Origin: Flavobacteriaceae bacterium | GTDB lineage: Bacteria > Bacteroidota > Bacteroidia > Flavobacteriales > Flavobacteriaceae | DNA length: 64,000 nucleotides | Reading direction: 5' to 3' | Assembly: GCA_021647985.1 (NCBI GenBank) | Contig: JAKITQ010000009.1 | Span: 1 to 64,000 of the forward strand | The notes under the pieces: generated by a model | Databases searched by the model: none | Told to the model about the DNA's origin: nothing | The model's input: only the letters and a program-made list of their open reading frames with translations | Made by a program: the position numbers and the translations under genes | Shown here: one piece after another, positions 26,851-35,962 of the stretch | How the letters are laid out: each line of letters starts with the position of its first letter | Position numbering within the stretch: the first letter of the stretch is position 1

Positions 26851-27114
26851 TTTATTGACAAAATTTTTAATTAAGAGCTTGCAATATCAATAAAATAATA
26901 GTTTATGACAAGAAAAAGTAGTTAAATAATGATACCGTTTCATTATTTAAATATTGTTTAGCTATTTTTGAAAATGAAAAATTAATAGAAGCCAATCAAT
27001 ACCAATCAGTGAAGTTCATAATAACTACGCAAACAATAACTTTGATAAATTAGAAATTTAAACAGTTCAAATTAAGGGAGACTTACAATAGTTCTAAAAA
27101 TTTGATAAGAAAAT

Positions 27115-27483
27115 ATGGATATAAATAAAAAAACTTTGGTATTAGGGGCTTCATTAAAAATGGGGAGATATTCTAATTTAGCGATTTTAAGCCTGGTTCA
27201 AAATAATTATAAAGTAGTAGGGGTAGGGTTAAAAGAGGGTGAAGTTAAGGGGGTTAAAATATATAGTGGTAAACCAAAACATGATGAGATTGATACCATT
27301 ACTTTGTATATGAACAGTAAGAGGCAAAAAGATTTTTACGAATATATTATTTCATTAAATCCAAATCGAGTTATTTTTAATCCGGGCACAAAAAATGAGG
27401 AACTAGAATTAATTTTAGCTGAAAATAAAATATTTTTTGAACATGCTTGTACCTTGGTTTTATTAAGTACAGGGCAATATTAA
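27115..27483 (+). CDS. CoA-binding domain protein
   Basis: The 122-residue protein is one Rossmann-like CoA-binding fold: TLVLGASLKMGRYSNLAILS at the nucleotide site, VVGVGLKEGEVKGVKIY and RVIFNPGTKNEELELILAEN. Such YccU-type proteins bind acyl-CoA or CoA but their function is unknown. Its last 4 bases overlap the end of the convergent rnz gene. No operon partner is visible on its strand. Confidence 0.85.
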   Translation: MDINKKTLVLGASLKMGRYSNLAILSLVQNNYKVVGVGLKEGEVKGVKIYSGKPKHDEIDTITLYMNSKRQKDFYEYIISLNPNRVIFNPGTKNEELELILAENKIFFEHACTLVLLSTGQY

Positions 27484-28409
27484 CCATTATCGTTCTCCAC
27501 TTTAAATACTTTTCCTTCTTCAGACAAAACGACATTGTCAAATTCTGTTTTTGCTTCTGTTAAAAAAGGTTCTAAATTTTTATATCGACTAGAATAATGA
27601 CCTAATATTAGCTTGCCAACTTTTGCTTTATTTGCAATTTTTGCTGCTTGTTTGGCTGTGGCATGTTTTGTTTTTTTTGCCAATTCAATTTTATCATCTA
27701 AAAATGTAGATTCGTGATACAGTAGGTCAACGTTTTTAATAATAGGAATAATATCTTCATTGTATATCGTATCACTGCAAAAAGCATATGTTATAGGTTG
27801 TGGAGGTTCTAGTGTTAAACTTTTATTAGAGATGATATCTCCATTTTTTTTAATAAAATCTTTTCCGTTTTTTAAATTTTGATAATCACATATTTCAATT
27901 TCAGGTTGTTTTAAAACAGCAGCAATATTCAATTTTCGTTCTGTAATTTTTTCTTGAAACAAAAAACCATTTGTATAGATTCGATGTTTTAAAGGAATGG
28001 TTGTTACTTGAACATGGTCATCTTCAAAAATTAATTCACTTTTTTTTGATTTTAGTTCATGAAAAAAAAGAGGATAATGTATCCATGATTTAGAGAGTTT
28101 TAGTTGAAGTTTAATTATTTCTTCGGCTCCTTTTGGTGCGAATATGTGTAATTCAGATTCTCTGTTTAGGAGACTAAATGTTGAAATTAAACCTATTAAT
28201 CCATAAAAATGATCACCGTGAAGATGTGAAATAAAGATATGTTTTATCTTAGAGAACTTTATTTTGTATTTACGTAATTGTGCCTGTGTACCTTCGCCAC
28301 AATCAATTAGAAAAAACCTATGGTTAATTTCTAAAAACTGTGATGTTGGATGTGCAAATGTACGTGGAGTTGCAGAGTGGCATCCTAATATGGTGAGTTT
28401 TAAACTCAT
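27480..28409 (-). CDS. rnz: Ribonuclease Z
   Basis: RNase Z is a metallo-beta-lactamase-fold endonuclease that trims tRNA 3' ends. The 309-residue protein carries SQFLEINHRFFLIDCGEGTQ, the zinc motif ISHLHGDHFYGL, the exosite-like region near 150-180, AFCSDT, LYHESTF and the final LILGHYSSRY. All expected His and Asp ligands are present. It is read with the T9SS-domain and STAS-like genes upstream, overlapping the former by 4 bases. The length is normal for the short bacterial form. Confidence 0.94.
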   Translation of the reverse strand: MSLKLTILGCHSATPRTFAHPTSQFLEINHRFFLIDCGEGTQAQLRKYKIKFSKIKHIFISHLHGDHFYGLIGLISTFSLLNRESELHIFAPKGAEEIIKLQLKLSKSWIHYPLFFHELKSKKSELIFEDDHVQVTTIPLKHRIYTNGFLFQEKITERKLNIAAVLKQPEIEICDYQNLKNGKDFIKKNGDIISNKSLTLEPPQPITYAFCSDTIYNEDIIPIIKNVDLLYHESTFLDDKIELAKKTKHATAKQAAKIANKAKVGKLILGHYSSRYKNLEPFLTEAKTEFDNVVLSEEGKVFKVENDNG

Positions 28410-28768
28410 TTAATCACAATACGTTTAGATATAACTTTTGATTTGGTTTTTAATGAATAAATGTAAATTCCAGATTCAAGATCATCTCGATAAAAGGGAA
28501 TTGAATTAGATCCTTGTTTTGTTTTAACCTTTTGGGCATGCACCGTATTTCCAAGTAAATCTTTTACATAAAAATCTATTTCAAATGCTTCCTCAGCAGT
28601 GAATCGTATTCGCGTGGTCACACTAAATGGATTTGGTGATGCAACAACATTGCTAATTCCACTTACTGAATTTTCGAGAATATTCTTATCTTTAGAATCG
28701 ATGTCTTGAGCAAAGATTGCTGTTGAAAAGGTTAATAAAAAAAGAATAAAAAGTAGTTTTTTTACCAT
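28406..28768 (-). CDS. Secreted protein consisting of a T9SS type A sorting domain
   Basis: The 120 residues are a signal peptide (MVKKLLFILFLLTFSTAIFA, cut before QD) followed by little except a type A C-terminal domain: ISNVVASPNPFSVTTRIRF, then DLLGNTVHAQKVKTK and a GIYIYSLKTKSKVISKRIVI end. These domains direct proteins through the type IX secretion system of Bacteroidota and normally follow a large passenger, which is missing here. It overlaps rnz by 4 bases. The function without a passenger is unknown; it may stay periplasmic. Confidence 0.8.
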   Translation of the reverse strand: MVKKLLFILFLLTFSTAIFAQDIDSKDKNILENSVSGISNVVASPNPFSVTTRIRFTAEEAFEIDFYVKDLLGNTVHAQKVKTKQGSNSIPFYRDDLESGIYIYSLKTKSKVISKRIVIK

Positions 28769-28777
28769 AGATTGTAT

Positions 28778-29131
28778 TTAAATTCCTAAATCGCGTTCAA
28801 TGTCTTCAATTTCAATAACATCTTCTGCTTCTTGTAAAGTTGGTACGGCTATTAATTCGCTTGGTAATTTATCAAAATTAATACCCTTACAAACAATGAC
28901 AAATGATTTATTATTTTGTTTGTGCTCTTGACTTCTTGGCGAAAATAACAAGATTCCTTTTAAATCTATGTTAATATTTCTTGAAAAGTCAAGAATTAAA
29001 TTCACATTATTAAATTTACGGTAATTTTCATTAAATTCTTTAAAAAAATCAAAAATAGTTATTATTTCTTTTCCACTATTTTTGTCATCTGTAAGTAGTT
29101 TTGTGTATGTATTTGTTGGTTTTATTATCAT
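28778..29131 (-). CDS. STAS-like hypothetical protein
   Basis: This 117-residue cytoplasmic protein has alternating strands and helices (VNLILDFSRNINIDLKGILL, then HKQNNKSFVIVCKGINFDKL), resembling the anti-sigma-antagonist STAS fold but without a clear phospho-Ser/Thr motif. It lies between pyrB and the T9SS-domain gene, 9 and 24 bases away, so it is probably in one operon with rnz. Homologues next to rnz are common in flavobacteria (from memory). Function unknown. Confidence 0.6.
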   Translation of the reverse strand: MIIKPTNTYTKLLTDDKNSGKEIITIFDFFKEFNENYRKFNNVNLILDFSRNINIDLKGILLFSPRSQEHKQNNKSFVIVCKGINFDKLPSELIAVPTLQEAEDVIEIEDIERDLGI

Positions 29132-29155
29132 AATACGTTTAAATACAGTTGGTTA

Positions 29156-30085
29156 TTATCTTTTAATTTGTTGTGCCAATAAATAAATTACAGCCATTCG
29201 TATAGCTACACCATTTTCAACTTGATTTAAAATAATCGCTTGTTTAGAGTCGGCTACATCACTAGTTAGTTCCACTCCACGATTTATTGGTCCAGGATGC
29301 ATAATAACAATATCTTTATTTATATCATTTAATAATTCTTTATTGATACCATATAATAGTGTGTATTCTCTTACTGAAGGAAAATATTTTATATCCATTC
29401 TTTCATGTTGTACCCTTAACACATTGGCTACATCACACCATTCTAAAGCCTTTTTTAAGTTATTTTCATAACCTACTCCAAGTTTTGTTATAAACTTGGG
29501 AATTAATGTTGTTGGACCGCATAATTTTATTTCGGCTCCAAGCAACTGCAATGCATATATGTTTGATAGAGCTACTCTTGAATGTAGAATGTCTCCAACA
29601 ATAACAACTTTTTTACCTTTAACAGTTCCTAATTTTTCACGAATAGAGTAACAGTCTAATAGCGCTTGCGTTGGGTGCTCATGAGCCCCATCACCAGCAT
29701 TTACAATTTTAGCATCAATATGTTTTGCTAGAAAATCACCAGCACCTGCATAGGGGTGCCTCATAACAATAATATCTACCTTCATGGAAAGAATATTATT
29801 GACCGTGTCAATTAAAGATTCTCCCTTTTTAACAGAAGATTGTGAGGCAGAAAAATTTATGATATCGGCAGAAAGTCTTTTCTCAGCCAATTCAAATGAT
29901 AGTTTGGTTCGTGTGCTGTTTTCGAAAAATAAATTAGCAATGGTTATATCTCTTAAGGAGGGTACTTTTTTAATTGGTCGGTTGATAACCTCTTTAAAAT
30001 GATCGGCAGTCTCAAATATTAAATTAATATCTTCTTTGTTTAAATGTTTGATGCCTAGTAAATTGTCAACGCTTAACTTAGCCAT
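29156..30085 (-). CDS. pyrB: Aspartate carbamoyltransferase catalytic subunit
   Basis: PyrB joins carbamoyl phosphate and aspartate in pyrimidine synthesis. The 309 residues include the carbamoyl-phosphate loop FFENSTRTKLSFE (about 53-65), AHEHPTQALLDCYSIREKLG and the aspartate loop HPGPINRGVE near the C-terminus. No regulatory PyrI is fused or adjacent. It is 52 bases downstream of pyrR, so the two form a pyrRB unit. Confidence 0.95.
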   Translation of the reverse strand: MAKLSVDNLLGIKHLNKEDINLIFETADHFKEVINRPIKKVPSLRDITIANLFFENSTRTKLSFELAEKRLSADIINFSASQSSVKKGESLIDTVNNILSMKVDIIVMRHPYAGAGDFLAKHIDAKIVNAGDGAHEHPTQALLDCYSIREKLGTVKGKKVVIVGDILHSRVALSNIYALQLLGAEIKLCGPTTLIPKFITKLGVGYENNLKKALEWCDVANVLRVQHERMDIKYFPSVREYTLLYGINKELLNDINKDIVIMHPGPINRGVELTSDVADSKQAIILNQVENGVAIRMAVIYLLAQQIKR

Positions 30086-30137
30086 TTTTATAAAATTGAT
30101 TTTTTAATATTTTTTCAATAATCTAAATAAATCCTTT

Positions 30138-30692
30138 TTAAATAGGTGTTTTACCTGAATTGATAATACAAACCATATCCTTTTTGTCGTTTTCTTTCCA
30201 AAAAACCTTTACTTGTTCATCTTTTATTACATCGACTTGCCTTCCTTTATAATCTGGTTGGATAGGTAAATGTCTACTAAATCTTCGATCAATTAAAACC
30301 AGCAGTTCAATGTTTTTGGGTCTTCCAAATGTTTGAATTGCCGTAAGTGCTGCCCTAATGCTTCTTCCAGAAAATAAAACATCATCAATAAAAACCACAT
30401 TTTTATTATCAACTATAAAGTCAATATCCGTTTTACTTGCTACTAAAGGATCTTCTCTTCGTCTAAAATCATCGCGATAAAAAGTAATATCGAGTTTGCC
30501 TAATTTGATGTTTTTTATTTGATAATCCGAACTTAATAATTGAACCAATCTATTGGCTAAATAGATTCCTCTTGGTTGTATTCCAATTAATATTGTGTTT
30601 GAAAAATTTTGGTGATTTTCTATAAGCTGGCAAGCCAAACGATGCAAAATGATATTAATTTCTTTTTCGTTAAGTAAAATCTTTTTGGCCAT
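30138..30692 (-). CDS. pyrR: PyrR-type phosphoribosyltransferase
   Basis: PyrR proteins have uracil phosphoribosyltransferase activity and in Gram-positive bacteria attenuate pyr mRNA. This 184-residue protein has the PRTase fold with IGIQPRGIYLANRL, DITFYRDDFRRR and the PRPP loop VVFIDDVLFSGRSIRAAL, plus the terminal VFWKEND and IINSGKTPI. A short leader (about 30 bases to the predicted promoter) leaves no room for a pyr attenuator, so its regulatory role here is doubtful. It precedes pyrB. Confidence 0.92.
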   Translation of the reverse strand: MAKKILLNEKEINIILHRLACQLIENHQNFSNTILIGIQPRGIYLANRLVQLLSSDYQIKNIKLGKLDITFYRDDFRRREDPLVASKTDIDFIVDNKNVVFIDDVLFSGRSIRAALTAIQTFGRPKNIELLVLIDRRFSRHLPIQPDYKGRQVDVIKDEQVKVFWKENDKKDMVCIINSGKTPI

Positions 30693-30721
30693 AGTAGCAA
30701 TAAAGGCATTATTTATTTGTG

Positions 30722-30729
30722 CAAAGTTA
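30722..30729 (-). promoter_or_regulatory. Putative -7 box of pyrR-pyrB
   Basis: The minus strand reads TAACTTTG, a match to TAnnTTTG, 29 bases upstream of the pyrR ATG. No long leader or attenuator is seen. Confidence 0.4.
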
Positions 30730-30854
30730 CAGTTTTTTTTGTGATGTTTTTGTATAAAAAAAAGTGTTAATTAAATTGTTAAGAAAAAATATTGGATATT
30801 GATTTTTGAGCAGCTATCTCGACTACTTTAGAGGTATACCTAAATGAAATTTAT

Positions 30855-32252
30855 ATGGAGCAATTTTCAGATAGAAACGATAACATACCTTTATCAAAGT
30901 TTGAAATGATGCTTAAAACCAATAGTGTTTGTTTTTTTGATTCCAATGAGTTTGAAGAAATTATTCTTTTTTATGTGGATAATGGTAAATTTTCATTGGC
31001 AAAGAAAGCATTACTTTTAGGTTTGTCTCAACACCCAACATCAGTTAATTTAAAATTGATAAATGTTGAATTATTAATTTTAGATGATAAATTAGACCTA
31101 GCTGAAAAAATATTAAATCAGTTGCAGGATATTGAACCTTCCAATGATGAGATATATATCCAAATGGCTACAATCCATTCTAAAAAAGGCAACCATGTAA
31201 AAGCGGTTGAAGCATTACAAACGGCATTGATTTTTGCTGAAGATGAAGCTGAAATATTATCAATGATTGGGATGGAGTACTTATATTTAGACGATTTTGA
31301 TACGGCTCGATTTAATTTCGCCAAAAGTCTAGATGTTGAATTCGAAAATTACTCTTCTTTGTACAATGTAATTTATTGCTATGATATGTTAAACCAGCAT
31401 GATGAAGCAGTTAATTATTTAATAAAATATATTGATAAAGAACCGTATAGTGAAATTGCATGGCACCAATTAGGTAGGCAATATTATATATTAGAAAATT
31501 ACAAAAAAGCAATTGATGCTTTTGAATATTCTATTTTAATTGATGAAGATTTTATTGGTGCACATCTTGAAAAGGCAAAAACTTTGGAAGCCCTTTCTAA
31601 GTATGAAGAAGCCATAGATTTTTATATTAAAACGATGGAATTGGATACACCCACTTCCTTTGCCTATTTGCGAATTGGTAAATGTTATGAAAAATTAAAG
31701 GAACCCCAAAAAGCTATTGACTTTTACAATAAAACTGTCAATGAAGATCCATTATTAGATAAAGGATGGTTGGCTCTTACTGATATTTTTATAAAAACCA
31801 AAAGTTATCACAAAGCCCTAATTTATATTAAAAAAGCCTTAAGTATTGATGAAGAAAATAATTTGTATTGGCATAAATTTGCTGAGATCAATCTGAATTT
31901 AAATCTTTTTGAAGAAGCATCTCAAGCCTATTATAAATGCATTGGCTTACAAGATGATAGGTTAGAAGTTTTTATTGCCTTGGCGGATGTATTACATTTT
32001 TTAGGTGAATTTCATGAAGCAATTCAGGTTTTGTTGGATGCACGTGAAATTTACAAAGAAGATCAAGATATATTTTATAGACTTGCCTGTTTGCATTTTT
32101 TAGTTCAAAAAGATAAAGAGGGTTTTTTCTTTCTTGAAAAATCATTGATTTTGGACATAGATTATCAAAAGGTAATCAAAAAATTATTTCCAACTGTATT
32201 TGCGCGAAAAGAAGTTAATTATTTGGTGCAAAAATATATTTCACTCCAATAA
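30855..32252 (+). CDS. Tetratricopeptide repeat protein
   Basis: The 465-residue protein is nearly all TPR helices, at least ten units (about residues 35-440), for example AWHQLGRQYYILENYKKAID and AYLRIGKCYEKLKEPQKAID. There is no signal peptide, membrane helix or enzyme domain, so it is probably a cytoplasmic scaffold. It precedes the two DUF368 genes by 119 bases on the same strand. TPR proteins next to DUF368 genes are usual in flavobacteria (recognition from memory). Partners are unknown. Confidence 0.85.
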   Translation: MEQFSDRNDNIPLSKFEMMLKTNSVCFFDSNEFEEIILFYVDNGKFSLAKKALLLGLSQHPTSVNLKLINVELLILDDKLDLAEKILNQLQDIEPSNDEIYIQMATIHSKKGNHVKAVEALQTALIFAEDEAEILSMIGMEYLYLDDFDTARFNFAKSLDVEFENYSSLYNVIYCYDMLNQHDEAVNYLIKYIDKEPYSEIAWHQLGRQYYILENYKKAIDAFEYSILIDEDFIGAHLEKAKTLEALSKYEEAIDFYIKTMELDTPTSFAYLRIGKCYEKLKEPQKAIDFYNKTVNEDPLLDKGWLALTDIFIKTKSYHKALIYIKKALSIDEENNLYWHKFAEINLNLNLFEEASQAYYKCIGLQDDRLEVFIALADVLHFLGEFHEAIQVLLDAREIYKEDQDIFYRLACLHFLVQKDKEGFFFLEKSLILDIDYQKVIKKLFPTVFARKEVNYLVQKYISLQ

Positions 32253-32371
32253 AAAACCAAATCAAATTTTTAAAAATGAACCATCTAAAATACTAATTTG
32301 GATGGTTCAAATTATTTATCTTTGGACTTTGCTTATTAGAATAGAAATTCGAATAAAACCTTATTTAATCT

Positions 32372-33298
32372 ATGAAAAGAAATTTAAAAGACTACTTTGT
32401 TATTGCCTTAAAAGGGGTGGCAATGGGTGCTGCTGATATTGTTCCTGGGGTGTCAGGTGGGACAATTGCTTTTATTTCTGGAATTTATGAAGAGCTTTTA
32501 GATTCAATAAGTTCTGTAAACTTAACTACTTTAAAAGTTTTAAAAACTAAAGGAATTAAGGCAGCATGGCAACAAATAAATGGTAATTTTTTGTTGTCAC
32601 TTTTAATTGGAATTGGCATTAGTATTTTTTCTCTCGCAAAGCTAATATCTTGGTTGCTTGATAATCAGCCAGTTTTGTTATGGGCATTCTTTTTTGGACT
32701 AGTATTTGCAAGTATTTTATTTATAGGAAAGCAAATTACAAAATGGAATATCGTTACTATTGTAACACTTATTATTGGCACAGTACTAGCCTATTGGATA
32801 ACAACATTAGAACCTTTAGTTTCTGGTGAAGTTTCATCATTATTTTTGTTTTTAGCAGGAGCATTAGCTATATGTGCTATGATTTTACCTGGTATTTCTG
32901 GAGCATTTATTTTGGTGCTTTTAGGTGCATATAAGCCTGTTCTAGAAGCAGTTCATAACAGAGATATTAAAATGATAGCATTTATTGGAGCAGGAGCAAT
33001 AGTTGGTTTACTTACATTTTCAAGAATATTAAAATGGCTTTTTCACCATTATAAAAATGTAACTTTAGCGGTTTTAACAGGATTTGTTTTAGGTTCGTTA
33101 AATAAAATATGGCCATGGAAAGAAACACTTACTTGGCGAGTAAACTCTCAAGGTGAAAAAGTTCCTTTGAATGAACAAAGTATTTCTCCATTTGCTTATG
33201 AAGGAGAAAGTCAATTTTTTTATGCAATATTATTAGCTTTAGCTGGAGTTGCTTTTATTTTTTTATTAGAAAGAATGGCTTTAAGTAAAGAGAATTAA
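32372..33298 (+). CDS. DUF368 (PopT) undecaprenyl-phosphate translocase family, copy 1
   Basis: DUF368/PopT proteins recycle undecaprenyl phosphate across the cytoplasmic membrane, supporting wall and glycan synthesis (established for other members). The 308 residues form many membrane helices with the family repeats KGVAMGAADIVPGVSGGTIA and ALAICAMILPGISGAFILVL, the two inverted re-entrant halves. It abuts copy 2 with no gap (stop at 33298, next ATG at 33299). A start at 32372 is preferred over longer upstream frames because it begins MKRNLKDYFVIALKG. Confidence 0.88.
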   Translation: MKRNLKDYFVIALKGVAMGAADIVPGVSGGTIAFISGIYEELLDSISSVNLTTLKVLKTKGIKAAWQQINGNFLLSLLIGIGISIFSLAKLISWLLDNQPVLLWAFFFGLVFASILFIGKQITKWNIVTIVTLIIGTVLAYWITTLEPLVSGEVSSLFLFLAGALAICAMILPGISGAFILVLLGAYKPVLEAVHNRDIKMIAFIGAGAIVGLLTFSRILKWLFHHYKNVTLAVLTGFVLGSLNKIWPWKETLTWRVNSQGEKVPLNEQSISPFAYEGESQFFYAILLALAGVAFIFLLERMALSKEN

Positions 33299-34318
33299 AT
33301 GAATGCAACTCGAAATTTATCGGATAAAATATTTCTTTTTATAAAAGGACTTGCCATGGGGGCAGCCAATAAGGTGCCGGGTGTTTCTGGGGGTACAGTA
33401 GCATTTGTTGTTGGATTCTATGAAGAACTTATTTATTCTTTAAGAAAGATCAATAGAAAAGCTTTTATGTTGTTGATTAATAGGCGATATAAAAGTTTTT
33501 ACCAATATGTTAATGGTCGTTTTTTGTTGTTGATTTTTGCGGGAAGTACTTTTAGTTATTTTAGTGTTTCTAGGGTTCTTGATTTCTTTTTACATCATTA
33601 TGAATTATTTGTTTGGAGTACATTTTTCGGAATGATCTTAGGCTCTATCTATTATATTGCTAAGGAATTTAAAAATTGGTCAAAAAAAAATATTTTTACA
33701 ATTGTCATTGGAATTGTTATAGGAGTAGCCATTAGCTTAATGAGTCCGGCCAAAGAGAATGACAACCTTTGGTTTGTGTTTTTTTGTGGTATAATTGGTG
33801 TTTCGGGTATGACTTTGCCTGGACTTTCTGGGTCTTTTATTTTAATTTTATTGGGTAATTATGTTTTATTATTGGTTGATTCTGTCAATGAATTATCTAA
33901 AACAATTGTAGATATATTTTCATGGAATTTTGAATTTATACACGATCAAGTTCGATTGCGTTATTTAAAAATTATTGGAAGTTTTACCTTAGGATCCATT
34001 TTTGGTTTGGTGGTAACTTCTCATATTCTAGGGTTTTTATTAAAAAAGTGGCATCAAATCGTAACGGCTATACTAATAGGTTTTATTGCTGGTTCTTTAG
34101 GAATTGTTTGGCCTTGGAAAAAAGATGTTTATAAAGTTGAAAATGGAAACCTATTGTTAGATAGTCAAGGAAATAAAATTATTGAAAATTATCAAAGATA
34201 TCTTCCTGATTTATCGGATACCAATAATTGGTATGCCATTGGATTTATATTGTTAGGAATATTGATTTTATTAGTCTTAGAGCGGTATGGTAATAGTATG
34301 AAAAAGTTAAAGATTTAA
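33299..34318 (+). CDS. DUF368 (PopT) undecaprenyl-phosphate translocase family, copy 2
   Basis: The 339-residue paralogue has the same two hallmark segments, GLAMGAANKVPGVSGGTVAF and CGIIGVSGMTLPGLSGSFIL, and similar membrane layout but diverged loops. ADI in the first motif of copy 1 is ANK here. The ATG directly follows the stop of copy 1, so the proteins are made from one mRNA and could act as a pair. Whether they form a heteromer or have different lipid preferences is not shown. Confidence 0.88.
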   Translation: MNATRNLSDKIFLFIKGLAMGAANKVPGVSGGTVAFVVGFYEELIYSLRKINRKAFMLLINRRYKSFYQYVNGRFLLLIFAGSTFSYFSVSRVLDFFLHHYELFVWSTFFGMILGSIYYIAKEFKNWSKKNIFTIVIGIVIGVAISLMSPAKENDNLWFVFFCGIIGVSGMTLPGLSGSFILILLGNYVLLLVDSVNELSKTIVDIFSWNFEFIHDQVRLRYLKIIGSFTLGSIFGLVVTSHILGFLLKKWHQIVTAILIGFIAGSLGIVWPWKKDVYKVENGNLLLDSQGNKIIENYQRYLPDLSDTNNWYAIGFILLGILILLVLERYGNSMKKLKI

Positions 34319-34456
34319 AAAATTGCCTAAAAAATAATTGCTTTCTCTATGAATTCAGAGCGTAAATCTAAAATTAACAAGATTTTCCAATAAAGTTTAT
34401 TATGGATTTGCAAGTAAGCTTTTCAGGCAACTTATTTATAATTTATTCAAGATGAT

Positions 34457-35404
34457 TTAGATCAATGCGCCCAAATACCTTTCTGAATCTAATGCTGCCA
34501 TACAGCCTGTTCCTGCCGCTGTTACAGCTTGTCTATATTCTTTATCTTGCACATCTCCAGCAGCAAAAACTCCTGGTAAATTGGTTTTAGTTGATTTACC
34601 TTTTGTTATTAAATAACCAACATCATCCATGTCTAAAACACCTTTAAAAATTTCGGTATTTGGTTTGTGTCCAATTGCAATAAATACACCTGTAACTTTT
34701 AATTCTTGTTTTTCATTGTTTTTGTTGTTAATAACGCGAACACCTTCCACAACAGTGTCACCCAAAACCTCATCGAGCTCTGTATTGAAAATCACTTCAA
34801 TATTTTTAGTTTTTTCTACACGATGTTGCATGGCTTTTGACGCACGCATAAAATCTTTACGAACCAAAATAGTTACCTTGCTGCAAATATTAGCCAGGTA
34901 TGTAGCTTCTTCAGCGGCTGTATCACCAGCACCAATTACAACAACATCTTGGCCTTTATAAAAGAAACCATCACAAGTAGCACAAGCAGAAACACCACCA
35001 CCTATCAATCTTTGCTCACTTTCTAATCCTAAATATTTTGCTGTTGCACCAGTAGAAATGATAATGGTTTCTGCCTCAATAACTTTAGAGGTATCGACAG
35101 TAACTTTGTGTATGCCACCAACTTTATCGCTAAAATCAACACTAGTTATCATGCCAAAACGGACATCAGTACCAAAACGTTCTGCTTGATTTTTAAAGTC
35201 TTCCATCATAGCAGTTCCGTCTGTCCCTTTAGGATACCCAGGGTAATTATCAACCTCTGTAGTAGTTGTCAATTGACCTCCCATTTGCATACCAGTATAC
35301 ATTACAGGATTTAAATCTGCTCTAGCGGCATAAATAGCAGCTGTATATCCAGCTGGACCTGAGCCTATTATCAGGCATTTTATTCTTTCAATTGTATTAC
35401 TCAT
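34457..35404 (-). CDS. trxB: Thioredoxin-disulfide reductase
   Basis: TrxB passes electrons from NADPH through FAD and a CxxC pair to thioredoxin. The 315 residues from 35404 start MSNTIERIKCLIIGSGPAGY (FAD GxGxxG). The redox motif is CATCDG, the NADPH fold VVVIGAGDTAAEEATYLA, and the C-terminal FAD contact is GVFAAGDVQDKEYRQAVTAA. The longer start at 35431 is rejected because it overlaps a good -7 box at 35429-35436. It is divergent from a thioredoxin-like gene. Confidence 0.96.
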   Translation of the reverse strand: MSNTIERIKCLIIGSGPAGYTAAIYAARADLNPVMYTGMQMGGQLTTTTEVDNYPGYPKGTDGTAMMEDFKNQAERFGTDVRFGMITSVDFSDKVGGIHKVTVDTSKVIEAETIIISTGATAKYLGLESEQRLIGGGVSACATCDGFFYKGQDVVVIGAGDTAAEEATYLANICSKVTILVRKDFMRASKAMQHRVEKTKNIEVIFNTELDEVLGDTVVEGVRVINNKNNEKQELKVTGVFIAIGHKPNTEIFKGVLDMDDVGYLITKGKSTKTNLPGVFAAGDVQDKEYRQAVTAAGTGCMAALDSERYLGALI

Positions 35405-35428
35405 TGTGTTACTTTTTTTAATATGCTG

Positions 35429-35436
35429 CAAAAATA
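35429..35436 (-). promoter_or_regulatory. Putative -7 box of trxB
   Basis: The minus strand reads TATTTTTG, matching TAnnTTTG, 24 bases before the ATG at 35404. It decides between the two possible trxB starts. Confidence 0.45.
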
Positions 35437-35535
35437 TGGAAATATTAAGTTTAATTTTAATAATCTTTATTATTTTTATTAATTGGCATATAATTAAAAT
35501 TAATAGTTATAATTACAAAGTGATTTTTTGTTTTG

Positions 35536-35543
35536 TAAATTTG
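35536..35543 (+). promoter_or_regulatory. Putative -7 box of the thioredoxin-like gene
   Basis: TAAATTTG is a full match to TAnnTTTG and lies 24 bases before the ATG at 35568. Confidence 0.45.
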
Positions 35544-35567
35544 ACTTCACTATAAAATTTGACTCTT

Positions 35568-35903
35568 ATGGGTGTGAACTGGATAAGTACCGAAGATGAA
35601 TTTCATGATATTTTAAAAGATAATATGGGCGTATTATTTTATTTTTCTACGGTAAGTTGTTCGGTTGGTGAAGCTTTAGAGCCAAAAGTGATGGATTTGA
35701 TGGGAAAAGAATTTCCGAAAATTGAATATTGTCATATAGATATGAATACATCACCAGAAATATCTGCAAATAATAACGTATTTGTTGAGCCTACGATATT
35801 GGTGTTTTTTGACGGAAAAGAGACCATTAGAAAGAGCCGTATTGTGAGTATTCCAGATCTTTCAAATGCTATAAACAGAATCTATAATTTAGCCTTTGAA
35901 TAA
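35568..35903 (+). CDS. Thioredoxin-fold protein with one active-site cysteine
   Basis: The 111-residue protein (ATG at 35568; a TTG at 35559 adds three residues) has the thioredoxin fold: strand GVLFYFSTVSCSVGEALEPK, HIDMNTSPEISANNNVF and the cis-proline loop VEPTILVFFDGKE. The usual WCxxC is reduced to S-C31-S-V-G, so the second (resolving) cysteine and the tryptophan are missing. It is therefore not a standard dithiol thioredoxin, but could work by monothiol exchange or as a binding protein. It lies divergent from trxB and just before tRNA-Pro. Confidence 0.8.
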   Translation: MGVNWISTEDEFHDILKDNMGVLFYFSTVSCSVGEALEPKVMDLMGKEFPKIEYCHIDMNTSPEISANNNVFVEPTILVFFDGKETIRKSRIVSIPDLSNAINRIYNLAFE

Positions 35904-35938
35904 ATAATATTTTTACTTGTAATTTTAAGATATAGTTT

Positions 35939-35946
35939 TATATTTG
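35939..35946 (+). promoter_or_regulatory. Putative -7 box of tRNA-Pro
   Basis: TATATTTG matches TAnnTTTG, 17 bases before the mature tRNA 5' end. Confidence 0.5.
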
Positions 35947-35962
35947 CACGTTGAAAATTATT

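Noticed and set aside
30693-30854. PyrR-binding attenuator
   Set aside because: The predicted leader is about 30 bases with no terminator/antiterminator pair.
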